A stretch of DNA of 41,848 nucleotides from Globomyces pollinis-pini. Its lineage: Eukaryota; Chytridiomycota; Chytridiomycetes; Rhizophydiales; Globomycetaceae. Every line of letters begins with the position of its first letter. The first letter of the stretch is position 1. Positions 10,894-22,377 of this stretch are shown one piece after another. Both the position numbers and the translations under genes were made by a program. Under the pieces are notes generated by a model. That model saw nothing but the letters and a program-made list of their open reading frames with translations, did no database searches and was not told the origin of the DNA. The DNA is taken from NCBI GenBank assembly GCA_025399215.1, contig MU621118.1:3074-44921 (forward strand), in the 5' to 3' direction.

Positions 10894-11503
10894 TTACCAC
10901 TCCAAATCCTCAGGATAAACAGGGTGTTTTAATGGTATGATACTTTGCTTTAGTTTGTCCCTTGGTAAAGCTTTCCGCATGTCTAGAGATAAGCTAGTAA
11001 TTAGTGTTTACCAAATGCATCTTCCGGATCGTTTCCAGTGTAATATCCAATCACTCGTCGGTAAATAGTATATCCAAACTTCTCATACATACCAAACGCA
11101 ATATTATTACTACTTCTCACAAACAAATCCACAAAGTACGTATCATAACTACAACAGTCAATCAAATTTTGATATACATTTTCTCAGAAACTTCTTCAAG
11201 GATATCCATCAACTTTTGTGCAAGTCCAATTCTTCTAAAATCAGGACAGACAGTTAAAGCGGAAACATGACCATGCCATAAAGCACCATCTCCTTCTGCC
11301 TTGCCCATAACTGGAATCAGTTATACTAATTTACCATATCCCATCAATGAATCATTAGAATTTTGAGCAACTACAAAGTAATCTGGCCATTGTGCCAGAT
11401 ATTGTAAATAACTGGATATAGAGTAAGTTTCTGTTAATGGATCCAGGTTCATGTTGTTGAATTTGAATAGGTCAGTTGCTAGAAATCTTCGTATTGTTGT
11501 CAT
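10894..11503 (-). CDS. NAA20: N-alpha-acetyltransferase 20, NatB catalytic subunit
   Basis: Catalytic subunit of NatB, which acetylates the N-termini of nascent proteins beginning Met-Asp, Met-Glu, Met-Asn or Met-Gln on the ribosome. Four exons (introns 11311-11334, 11149-11177, 10983-11011, the first only 24 nt) give 175 residues against 178 in human. Family blocks in order: MTTIRRFLATDLFKFNNMNLD, WPDYFVVAQ, GYVMGKAEG, HGHVSALTVCPDFRRIGLAQ (acetyl-CoA loop R-R-x-G-x-A), YFVDLFVRSSN, MYEKFGYTIYRRVIGYY, and the conserved tail DMRKALPRDK..SIIPL.HPV.PED. Its 3' end converges with sulfite oxidase, 50 bp apart. Confidence 0.95.
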
Positions 11504-11587
11504 TGATTGTAAAAAAAATTAAGTACCTTAAACATGGTTAATACTCAAGATACAATATTTGTAAATGATGAACTAAGGATAATTTTT

Positions 11588-12738
11588 TTATTGAGGTCGA
11601 ACGATAGTTGCATCAATTTGACTAATTTGAGGAAGCATGAATTTCAATTTTATGCGATATGCTGGATTTTGTCCACTCTCAATAGGATTCCCTTCAAAAT
11701 AAACTGTAACCAACTTTTTCTTCTTGGCTAATTGAGCTTCGATCTCCTCAAAAGAATTGAATTTGCAATAACTTGCCTACAATAAAATGAATAAATTGAT
11801 TGTGTACCCATAATTCTTCTAATTTATCTAATCCCTCGAGTCCTTCCAAATGCTCAATTTCATTATTTCCGATATCCAAAGTGGATATCGATTTTGGTAA
11901 TCCTTCAACTTTTTTGATCAAATTGTGACTGGTGTATAACTCAGTCAGATTTTTCAAATGAGATAACCCTTCTAATTTTGCAATTCGATTACTCTATCCA
12001 TTTGAATATAATATAGATAATACCTGGATACTTAACAAATTTAGTGATTGTAACTTGTCTAATCCTTGAATTTTGACGATTTTGTTTTTCCCTAACCAAA
12101 GTTGCTCTAAATTTCGTAACGTATCCAGATTTTCTACAACCTAAAAGTCAACTTCAATTGTGGTTCTACCTATTCATTAATCAGTATAGCAGTTAATACT
12201 CTTATGCGATTGGCACCCAATTCCAGGTTTGTTAAATTGACTAACGTTTCTAAACCTTCAATTTTAGAGATCTTATTAGCCACGAAAAACAAAGAGGTTA
12301 ATTTGGTTAAGTGACCTATGTTTTCAATTTTTCTAATTTTGTTGTATGATAAGTCCAATCGTCTATACAATGTCAATAACGTAAAAGCGTATACGATAAC
12401 TGAGTAAGCGTTTCCAAATTTTCAATAGCAGTGAGTCTATTATCATACAAATCCAGGTCTTGTAATTTTACTAGCGTCTCTAATCCATCAATCTTGGTAA
12501 GTAAGTTTTGACGTAGACACAATCTCTATTCTATTAGTCTTTCTTTAAAGTTAAAATACGTTTAAATTCGTATAAGGAGTGAGAAATTTGGTTTGCTTTA
12601 ATCTAAAGTGAATCAAATCCAACTCTGTCTCATCTACAGTGACCTCTTCCAATAGTGATTGATCTACAATCAGATTATTAGATTACAATCCAACTCGGCA
12701 ATGTTATCCGTATGGTCTTCTTCCACATCACTTTGCAT
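11588..12738 (-). CDS. SDS22: protein phosphatase 1 regulatory subunit SDS22 (PPP1R7)
   Basis: Leucine-rich-repeat partner of PP1 that steers its assembly and nuclear/mitotic work. Exons sum to 313 codons. Repeats of the SDS22 type are seen throughout (LCLRQNLLTKIDGLETLVKL, LDLYDNRLTAIENLETLTQL, LGKNKIVKIQGLDKLQSL) and the LRR-cap reads YFEGNPIESGQNPAYRIKLK..LPQISQIDATIVRP, matching the family end. Introns: 23, 34, 32, 59, 30 and 31 nt. The 59-nt one (12141-12199) consists of two normal-sized introns in direct contact, see findings. The ATG at 12738 follows a short upstream ORF. It lies 84 bp upstream of NAA20 on the same strand and is divergent from WDR4. Confidence 0.92.
12141..12199 (-). 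other. double intron in SDS22 with a zero-length exon
   Basis: On the minus strand this is a 30-nt GT..AG unit (12170-12199) followed immediately by a 29-nt GT..AG unit (12141-12169). Removing only the first unit leads to an in-frame stop (TAG) within 12 codons; removing both restores NRIR-VVENLDTL. It can be one 59-nt intron or two introns spliced in turn. Confidence 0.55.
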
Positions 12739-13024
12739 CTTTGGATTAATTCTGGAAAACAAAGCCAGTCATTTTTCCAATGCCCCCCTTTCAACGCCAA
12801 CATTGATGTCAAGAGTTCAAAGATGAACCACATTTGAGACAGAGTTTATCACTCGAGAGTTAAAATAAGGAGGTATGTTTTAAAGAGATAATCAAATTGT
12901 TCAAACGGAAAATGCTAAACCAATTGAATTGATATGGTCATTACACACCGATGGTAACGATCTTAAGATACATTTCTTTAGGTTCAGTTTCTCTGATTCA
13001 GGTTCATTTTTTTTTATCTTCAAC

Positions 13025-14519
13025 ATGGAACAATCACCAAAAGTTCAACTTCCCGTCCACTTGATCGTTAGACTTACAGGAACTGGCAGAATGCTGCTAA
13101 TTTCAGGTTCTCATATAATAATTGTGGATGCTGCGTTAGTTTTTCAAAATTATTTACTTTTTCTAGTACTGGAAGTATCTTGGCAACAACTGAGCAACTT
13201 GCTCCTGCAAAAATATCTGTTCCGAAAACTCAACTATCAAAACAACAAATCAGAAGTGCGGTTTACCATCGGGAATCTGATAGAATTGCATTTGTTTCGG
13301 ATGATAAAGAACTACAAATTTGGAATGCCAGTACTTTAAAAAGAATAAATACTCGACAAACTGTGAAAAGAGCTACATGTCTTCTATTCTCCGCCGATGG
13401 CAAGCAGTTACTGGTGGGGGATAAGTTTGGTGATGTTTACCGATTCGATGTCAATGATCCTTCTGTCAAACCATTATTGCTTTTAGGACATGTGTCAATT
13501 TTAACAGATATGGTAATCTCTTTAATTTCATGCAATATGCGGACTATCCTATTCATTATAATTTGAAATTAAAAAGCTCATGTTTTAGGCTTGGTCATTA
13601 GATTCTCAATATCTTCTTACCGCAGATCGTGATGAAAAGATCCGAGTGAACCATTATCCTGCCACGTATGATATCCATCAATTCTGTCTTGGACACACAG
13701 AGTAATGGATTAATTTCGTTTACATTAGATTTGTTTCTAAATTAATAGTCTTACCAGGACCACCTAATGTCAAACAGTCTGCAATGATGAAAGGCGTTCA
13801 CAATTTGCTTATTTCTGGTGGAGGTGATGACTTTTTATGTGTATGGGACTATGAAACTGGAAAATTGCTTCAAAAGTTGGATTTTGTTAAATCTGTATAT
13901 TCTTAAAATGTTTAATTATTGTGATAGACAGGATTAGAACTAGGTGAATTAAAACCAAGCGTAACTTGTTTACGTTACCATCAAGGCACCCAAACTTTGG
14001 GAATATTACTAGAAAAGTAACAATTGAATTATATTAACCTTAGATGTGATCAAATTGTATTATTTGATACTACGGATATGTCTAATATCAAATTCAAAAA
14101 ACTAATCAAATGTGTTCATCAACCATTACAATTTAGCTTTGATTCCAATGGCAATTTGTGGGTTGCAAACAATCACGGCGAACATTTAGTTGATGTTGTA
14201 TTAGTTTCGCGAGACTACCACTTTGCACCACACGATTCACCACTTATTTCAAAAGTTAATGCTATCAAGACTGACCAAGGTTTGTTTTTATGATCTGACT
14301 TTACTAGTGGACACAATGTTTGACTTGTATGAAGTTGGGCAGCTAAGAAAGTGGTCTAGATGGACTCCTGACCCTAACTTTCTTGGGAACCAAAAAAAGC
14401 GAACTGCAGATTTTGAAGGAGCTGTTGATGAAAATAAGAAAAAATCTAGACGTGCAGCAAAACCAAAAAGTGCAAAAAAGGAAAAAGAAACCGAAACTGA
14501 AGTAGTTAAAGCTGATTGA
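13025..14519 (+). CDS. WDR4: tRNA (guanine-N7) methyltransferase non-catalytic subunit WDR4/TRM82
   Basis: WD40 partner of METTL1/TRM8 in making m7G46 of tRNA. Seven exons, introns 13135-13166, 13513-13588, 13702-13728, 13895-13927, 14017-14043 and 14280-14307, total 423 residues. WD-like blocks: [42 protein letters not shown], the family signature [31 protein letters not shown], then LGHTEFVSKL and [22 protein letters not shown]. The C-terminus is Lys-rich ([14 protein letters not shown]). The 76-nt intron at 13513 is the second longest in the window. The 3' end converges on RFC1 with only 29 bp between stop codons. Confidence 0.92.
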
Positions 14520-14548
14520 ATAAAGAAACAGATATTTAGATCATTTTT

Positions 14549-17500
14549 TTATTTTTTTGAAGATTTTGAAGATGACGCTTTTGGTGCTGCTCTTTTTCTT
14601 GGTGCAGCCTTTTTCGCTGCAGGTTTCTTTCCTGGGATTGGTTTTTCTGTATCTTCTTCTTCCTCCTCATCAACTAAGACTTCATCATCCACCACAACAT
14701 CTTCTGAATCCGGTATTTCAAGTGCAGACGATGAAGTTGACTTGGACACTTCAGAAGCAAACGGATTAGGATGGGTTCCCTTATTATAATTCCTTGTAAA
14801 AGATCCCTTTGTCTTCGTTGGGATTTTGTCAGCGAGCGGTTGATATCCTAGTTCCATAATAGAGTCCCAATCGTCTTTGGTGATATAATACTTGTCCATC
14901 ATCTCAATCACTGAGGAAACATTCTAAGCATTTGTTACTTATTTGATCTTACCGATTCATCTTTTACCAATGGCTCTGTTAATAGTTTGGCCAATACTGG
15001 CATATACTCCAATCGAATTTGACTTTTATCTCCAGAGGTATTAAGACGAAGATGCAATTGAATTTGGCGTAACAGTCTAGTTGTCTTTGTCTGTTTTGAA
15101 TTCTGTCCAAGCCAAGAAGAAAATCGATACATACCTTGCATACCACCATGAGTAAAGAAACAAGGTCGAATTGTAGACATTGTAGCATGAACGGGCAATA
15201 AACTCCATGAATTTTCTTTTCGTTGTCTTGCGTCCACTAAATCACCAATTGATATCGAATCAGCCGCTTCTGACATTAATTTTAAAGTGTGCGCTTCTAA
15301 CTGTTTTCCAGATAACCCAGACTCTCGAGCCATTGATGGTGACATGGATATATAGTTTTCCTATTTGTTAATAATGATAAAGTACCTGCACCATTAAAGG
15401 CATCATCGAATAATCCTGAAAATAATAATCTATCTTTTCCGAAAACGTGCTTGATCGGAAACTAGCTTGAGATAAAAGTTTGCCGATGATGTCAAATGGA
15501 GAAAGTGTCACATTCTTAAGTGCTGCTTGACCACTAGTAAATACTATCAAACTATTAGATATTACATTCTTTTGGAATCGTCAAACGACAATGTGCTGGC
15601 ACCTAGACGATACGTAGATAATAAATTCAAAATCTGTCTGATGTCTGCTGAAGTAGATGCAACCAATTCACCAATTGCATTAGGTTGTAAAGCCAACTTT
15701 TCTTTACTTGCAATTAATTTCATGCGCTTCTCAACTTGAGCAGCAGTGGCACTAATGGTAATTAAAGACTGGGTAATTTACCGGCGGAATCGTAAATCTA
15801 AACAATGATTTGCGAGAGAGCGAATTTTTGGAGACGAGCGGTCGTTACAGATGCAAATTATTGGGATTTTACTTTTCTTAATAATCTGGATAAGTTCTGC
15901 TGACCCACCACGATCACCAGAGGACATACCATCTACTTCATCCATGATTATTACTTTTTTATGTTTTGTGTGATCCTAACATGAATATCAATAGTATTTA
16001 CTGATTTGCTCTTGTTAAATAGATCGGTAACTGATCTAGACTGTGTACTTTCCTTTAGAACTTCCTGATGCTGTTAAATTATAGTAAATTACGTCTAACG
16101 TCTTTTTGCTTCTGGTATCACTAGCATTAAATTCAATCGCTTCAAAGCCTTCAGTTTTAGAAACTAAGTGTGCAGAAGTTGTTTTTCCAATTCCTGGTGG
16201 GCCTGAAAGTAATACTGCTCGAAAGCAAATATCATCTTTCCCTCCTTTCGGAAACCCACGAGCTTTAAAGTCATCCCTACAATTTAGCATATAGAAAAGT
16301 ACCATGATCGCAACCATAAACCTAGTTTATCAATCAATGTTCTATTTCCTATCACATCATCATATGTTTTTGGTTTGTATTTTTCTGTCCAAAGCTCTCC
16401 TGATGATACCCCTTTGGATGGTTGTGCAATAAATTGCGATATTGGTGCTTTTCCTTTTCCTTTTACATCCTGTGGAATCGTCTTTGGTTTTTCGATAGCT
16501 TTAGAGGTAGATGGTACAGTTGTAACTGGACTGGATTGAGCAGGAGCCACCACCTGTGGTTTTGTGTTGTTGATTATGTCATAAAACTCATCTTCAGTCA
16601 TTTGAGGTACATTCACAGTAGCTGCTTTTTTAATCTTAGATTCACCAGGTTCTTGTCCAACCACAAGAAATGTGGTCTTTTTACTTACAGCACTAGTCAC
16701 ACGGCTATCATTAAAAATCACTTAGAATTACCCTCCGTAACGCTTAACTATGTCTGCTGCGGCTTCGCGAGACAAAGATGTTAAATCTCCAGTAAAGACA
16801 AAAGTTTTCCCGCTTAGGCAATCTGGAGCCCCATCGGGTGCAGGTCTCGAGACTGTAACAACAGAACCAGAAGCTTTTTTTGCCAAGAATTTTCCATAAC
16901 TACAATAAGCTCCACACAATCAAATACTTAAACTTCTTTCCAGATGGAGCGTCATCAGCAGTACCACTCGTACTCTCTGGGGTGACATTTGTTGATAAAG
17001 TTTCCTTTTCGATTTTCTTTTTGGGAGTAGTAGCTTTGGGGGTAGTAGCTTTGGTGGGTTTTGCCATTGATGGTTTAGATACAATTGGCTTTGGAGGATC
17101 AACGTTAAGCATTTCAACTTTCATTGGAGATGCTGAAACTGACTCGGGTTTTACGCCAGTATGTTTTTTAGCTGTATTAGCAATCAAATTATCGATGTTG
17201 ATATTAGTACCTAGTGTTTTAGACGAAGCTTTGTCCGATTGTCCAATTTGTGCTGCTGCAACAATAGCATCTACATCAATATCTTTTAAATCTTCGTCAC
17301 TATCATGGGTTTTGATTTTTTTGGTGAGTGTTTTAGTTGATTGCTTGATCTTGGCTTCATTGCTAAAGAACTGTGATGGATTCACAAGAGGTTTCTCACT
17401 TGAATTTAATAGTTGATTTAATCATACATCCTACAGTAAATCAACATATAGTTATACTTCTTGAACGATTCTGGTAATTTACGTTTAGTAGGTGTCTTTT

Positions 17501-17627
17501 CCTTGACTGGAATATCAGCTTCTGACTCTTCTGAAGATACATCAATTACTGCCGACCGTTGAGGTTTTTTCCTGTCTCATTAATGCATCCATTATCAATA
17601 CTTTGAGTCTACTTTTTGATCAGACAT
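14549..17627 (-). CDS. RFC1: replication factor C subunit 1 (large clamp-loader subunit)
   Basis: Largest subunit of the RFC complex that loads PCNA at primer ends. Exons sum to 913 codons (about 11-12 introns of 25-32 nt; yeast 861, human 1148). Order: Lys/Ser-rich N-terminus; short repeat [16 protein letters not shown] domain (about 228-290, [23 protein letters not shown]); WTEKYKPK entry; Walker [12 protein letters not shown] (about 420); [20 protein letters not shown]; Walker [11 protein letters not shown] (about 489); [13 protein letters not shown]; the RFC1-specific C-terminal domain ([26 protein letters not shown]); and a basic tail ending SSKSSKK. The start at 17627 ([15 protein letters not shown]) needs a 30-nt first intron. 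It is divergent from the carboxypeptidase gene. Confidence 0.94.
17399..17457 (-). other. RFC1 intron pair around a possible 3-nt microexon
   Basis: Minus strand: intron 17431-17457 (27 nt), then GAT (17428-17430), then intron 17399-17427 (29 nt). Both have GT..AG ends. Including or skipping GAT keeps the frame, adding either two residues (Lys-Ile) or one (Asn) before Glu-Lys-Pro-Leu-Val. A single 59-nt intron is the alternative. Confidence 0.45.
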
Positions 17628-17998
17628 TTTCTAATGTTAAGGTTGACATACTTCATACTTTGAAAAAAGAACGAATATCCTGATGATAGTTAGTCTGTAA
17701 GTTAGATAAAGATACTCTGTTGTTGGACATTTGGGACTTCAGTAATTGGAAAACTAAAAATTGTGATACGATTTCATTCGGACTATTGTACAATTGATAT
17801 GAGGGAAGCTAATACTCATTCATGCCCCAATTGTGCAGTGTTCATTTAATTACGTAACTATCTAAAATGACATAATGAATTGTCTACTGCAAATACGTTA
17901 CGTGGTCTTTCCTTATCATTCTTACAAAATTTCACTTTAAGCGAGATTTTAAGGCTTGTAGGGTGTAATTGAAGTAGTGAAGGAAGGTTTGTTGTTCC
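17628..17998. other. divergent intergenic region RFC1 / carboxypeptidase
   Basis: 371 bp serving both start regions. AT-rich, no ORF, repeat or RNA gene recognised. Confidence 0.5.
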
Positions 17999-20900
17999 AT
18001 GTCTTCGTTACATAAATATTCCAAGGTTTATTTAGCGAAGAAACCGATACCAAAATTGTATGTGGGAGACGAAGACTCAGAAGAAAGTGAAGATGATTTA
18101 AAAACTACCGTCGAATCTGCCGAAAAGATACAAGATACCATCATCGCCAGCTATTATCGATTCAGAAATCAGAAACGTCAACAAATTCGGGAACAAACTC
18201 AAAGTCAAGAAAGCTGTTGGCAAACATTCACCGTATTTCTAAAGTATTTAAAATTGCTAGTTGAATAGAAAAGCGGTGGTTAACGAAGACAATCGCGTTG
18301 TAGTCAATGAAGTTAAAACTCAACTTCCAGAACAAGAGGATCATTTGGACACAGGTTTGCTGGATACTGGAGATGCTGCCGCTACCTTGAATTTGGAACA
18401 TTCGATTGGAGATGAAGATTTTATAGATTACGAAGAAACTGCAGGTCAAGAATCTATAGTTTACCGACTGAAGCTGCGAGAACCCAGACCATTGGTTGGT
18501 ATGTAATGATTATCGTTAAATTGCAGAGTTTAAGCAAGACGTGCAAATACCTCAATGGTAAACTCCATTTTGTTTATTGATCTGTAGGCCATCCAAATTT
18601 AGAAACATCGTCCCCGCACCAGCTATCCAATTTATAATCCCCAAACGATTAGAGAGATATAACTTTTCAAATTCTATTCCGGCAAAAAAACCTCTTGGTC
18701 ATTTTAGAGAACCAAGGTTAGTATATAAGTCCAGTAATGATAAAAAATTCCAAGTATGAGTGATAGAAACTGAATTTTAGGAATATCAACTAGAATCTCC
18801 AGATGATAACACACTGTTATTTGAATCAAGATTTGAATCTGGAAATTTGCTCTCTGCTCATCAAACGTAATCTTTGAGTACATAATACTTTAGGTCAACA
18901 TTTGCATATGATTTAGAAGTAAAACCAGACTTGAATACTGCTGGTATCCATTGTTTTTTTAACAAAAGGTCACACTCAATGGTTCTACTTTAGAGTCAAA
19001 AACATGATCAGTGGAGTTGATTACCGTTTCAATATTAAAAATTTAATGAAGCCGAAATGTCTCTATAGTGAAGGAATGAAAGCATTGATGTATTCTGAAA
19101 AATTATCGAAAAACAATTCAAAGGGTTGGTTCAGAGAAGGAAAAGATATCAGTTATACATGCAATGATCAGGATGCAAAAGTATTATACTACACTTTAAG
19201 TTTTACCGTGCAGTTTCCTGGTATATTTAAAATGCGCATTCATACTAGAAACTGATGATGTTGTTTATTTTGCTCATTGCTATCCTTACACTTATACTTA
19301 TTGGCAAGAGTAACATCTGCATTTACTAATTCAAGATACCTACATAAAATCAAGTACCAAAATTCATCGTCGCAACATTTAAAACATAAAATACTTGGAA
19401 AATCAGTGGCAGGAAACAAGTAATACAGCATCTCATTTTTTAATATTAGTATTGACATGCTTTCCATCACAACTAAGGTTTACCGGCCTTCAGAACTTGC
19501 CAGAAGGCCTGCTATAATTTTGATAGCCAGAGTCCATCCCGGAGAAACCAATGCAAGTTGGATGATGCATGTAAATGATCATTTTGTATCATATTTTAGG
19601 GATTTATTGAATTTATATTGGGAGAAACAATGGAAGCCAAATTTTTACGGGACAATTATGTTATTAAATTGATACCAATGATAAATCCTGATGGGGTCAT
19701 AGTAGGAAATCACAGATGCAATTTAAATGGTTATGATTTAAATCGTCAATGGAAAGTACAAGAAAAGAGCAAGAATATTGTTCCTGAAGTCTGGTTGGTG
19801 AAACAAATGATTAAAAGAACTCTTGAAACTAGGGAGATTGCGATGTATTGTGATTTTCATGGTCATAAGTAACGTAATTCAGAATTAACCTGTTAGTCGT
19901 AAGCATGGTGTATTTATATATGGGTGTAATAATGATAATCGCCCCCAATATCGGTATTATACCCTTTAACCTTACATACTAGTTGTGTAGAGAAAGTCTT
20001 TCCATTAATGCTATCGAAGGCAGAACCCGATCTTTTCTTCTTTAAGCGGTGTCAATTCCGTCTGCAAAAGAGAAAGGAAGGAACAAGCAGGGTAATGATA
20101 TGTATTTTTCACAGTTCAAGATTGTGCTCTTCAAAGAATTCAATATTTTGAACTCCTTTACTTTGGAAGCTTCATTCTGTGGTTCGGACATCAATGGAAA
20201 AGAATTTCATTTTAATCTGGAACATTTGAATAGGATGGGTTCTTCTATAGGGAAAACGTTTTATCAATATTTTTCAGATGGGGAGACTGTCGATAAATGT
20301 CGCCAAGAAGTAACAGACGCAATAGAAAAGGGCAATAATGAATATATTGCTGATGAAAGGTATCAATACGGGTATTGGTTAACGACTGCATTAGTGAATC
20401 GGAAGATACCACGTCTGATGATGAATTATTAAGAAAAAGAGCAGCAAAGAAGAAGAAACAGAAATCAAAACCTAAAGTCAGTAGCCCAGCTTCTTCTAGA
20501 CCATCCACTGCCAGTAGGTCAAAACCGATTCCAACTGTTTTGTACAAAAATACAGGAGATTCCACAGTCGAACGACCTACCATTCAATCACGCCCGTCAA
20601 CCCCACGTCCAAACTCCCGCCAAACTTCTATCGCTTCATTACAAAAGCCTGCTGGGACACTTAAGGTTTGTAGTCTGTCGTTAACGATAGGTTCAAAATA
20701 TGTCACCTGGTGTGAGTCGATCAGAACCGGATCTTAGAAATAGCGCTCGAGGCTCAATGATTAAATCACAGGCACGAAACTCGTTGCCTGGTAGACTTAA
20801 CGCAGTTCTTGCGCGACACGCTAATTCAGTAACGTATATTCCAATTGTGTCCCTCACTGACTTTAATGTAAATGTTAGACCTGTAACTAGTGAATGCTCT

Positions 20901-21002
20901 TTCCCAGTAGGGGTGAAATCTAAGCCAAATCGTAAACCATCACTTACATCGTGTTCCAAAGGTGGATTTTGTGGTGGGGATACAAAGTCATGTTTGAAAT
21001 AA
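17999..21002 (+). CDS. cytosolic carboxypeptidase (M14, CCP2/3-like; tubulin deglutamylase family)
   Basis: Family enzymes remove Glu or other C-terminal residues, chiefly from tubulin, in the cytosol and cilia. Sixteen exons with fifteen introns of 23-35 nt give 861 residues. The N-domain reads DDNTLLFESRFESGNL, LEVKPDLNTAGHTQWFYFRV, MKALMYSEK, VYFAHCYPYTYTYWQEYL. Zinc ligands: His and Glu in ARVHPGETNASW (about 430) and His in YCDFHGHNRK (about 528). NPDGVIVGNHRCNLNGYDLNRQW and VFPLMLSK follow, and the catalytic Glu is in FTLEASFCG (about 602). All catalytic residues are present. CCP2/AGBL2 fits best (ALLRS-type N-terminal linker, QEYL, CEKVFPLML). The C-terminal 230 residues are Lys/Ser/Pro-rich, disordered and unconserved. 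Fits with DNAAF11 nearby as evidence for cilia. Confidence 0.92.
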
Positions 21003-21123
21003 ATTTATGAACAAGCAACAGTTGAACTCAATAGTAAGATTTAGCATGTAGTTTCAAACCAACTGAGAACGTATCTGACGAATCTGGGTGTGTAAAAATG
21101 TTATCTAAAGAATAAATAACACA

Positions 21124-22260
21124 ATGAATAGAGTCACCCAGCGACTGTTTTCTTCAAAGACCACCAAACCAGCTTTTGCATTCGACATCGACGGTTTGTT
21201 ATTAGTAGTTAATGGCAGGTGTGTTAATTAAAGGTGCGAAGGTGATTCCACAGACTCAACGTACCCTTCAATTATTGAAACAAAAGTAACATTTTAATCA
21301 TAATAATATCAGCAATATTCCGTTTGTTCTACTGACTAATGGAGGGGGAGTGACTGAAGCAAGGAAGTCTTTGGAGTTATCCAACAAGTTGAAATTTCCT
21401 ATTGATCCCAACCAGGTTATTTTATCTCACTCGCCAATGCAATCTTTGGCAAGAAAATATTCAGAAAAAGCAGTTTTGATCATTGGAATGGATTCGTGTG
21501 CCGAAGTTGCAACAGCATATGGATTTAAAAATCCAATCTTGGCAGACCATGTGTTTGACTGGGAACATTCAATATGGCCCTTTAAAGAACCTCTTCAGAA
21601 AAAAACTCACAGGATTGATAAACAACCTATATCTGCAATCATGATGTTTCACGATTCACGGGATTGGGGAAGAGATTTACAAATAATGTGTGATGTTTTA
21701 CGATCAAAAGATGGTATGGTTGGAACGTTATCTGATACACCTTATCGTCAAAGGTTCGATTTTCAAATTCTTACGTTTATAGCGTTCCTCTCTACTTTAG
21801 TAATTCCGACTTTATTTGGAGTAACGAATTTCCGGTCAATCGATTTGCACAGGTATATTAATCCTATTAAATATATAGGGAGCTTTCAGAATCGCGTTAG
21901 AGGCATTGTACAAGGAACTGACTGGTCATGACTTGATATACACAAAGTTCGGAAAACCAGAATTTGAAACATATCGGTAATAACCCTACTGTGCGATTTA
22001 TATGTAGTTTTGCAGAAGAGCGATTGTACGAAATATCCGGTTATGACAAACGAGATACTGATTTATCTGTCTATGCAATTGGTGATAACCCAGCTTCAGA
22101 TATTGCAGGTGCAAATGGTTATGGCTGGCATTCTATATTGGTCAAAACAGGAGTTTGGGATGAGAGTCATGGTCATGGCCATGGAGCTAAAACAGTGTCC
22201 AGTCATGTAGAGGAAGCAGTCCACCACGCTTTTCAATTGGAAGGAATTCCAGTTTCATAA
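21124..22260 (+). CDS. HDHD5: HAD-superfamily hydrolase HDHD5/CECR5-like, mitochondrial
   Basis: Six exons (introns 21194-21218, 21286-21312, 21754-21782, 21853-21878, 21977-22007) give 332 residues. The N-terminus MNRVTQRLFSSKTTKPAF looks like a mitochondrial presequence. HAD motif I is FAFDIDGV (nucleophile Asp plus acid/base Asp), motif II PFVLLTNGGG, then the family block IMMFHDSRDWGRDLQIMCDVLRSKDG and VPLYFSNSDFIWSNEFPVNRFAQGAFRIALE, the substrate-stage Lys in FGKPEFETY and motif IV AIGDNPASDIAGANG. It matches the CECR5/YKR070W family, whose substrate is not settled. The tail carries a His-Gly run (HGHGHGAK). It converges with DNAAF11, 117 bp apart. Confidence 0.93.
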
Positions 22261-22377
22261 ACATTTCAATAGAAAATTTTATTTGATGTTTTTATTACTG
22301 TTGTACTTCAAACGATCAATGAACAAAAATTATCAACTTTTAAATAGCGACACCTTTAGCAGGATTTTATTAAGTAA

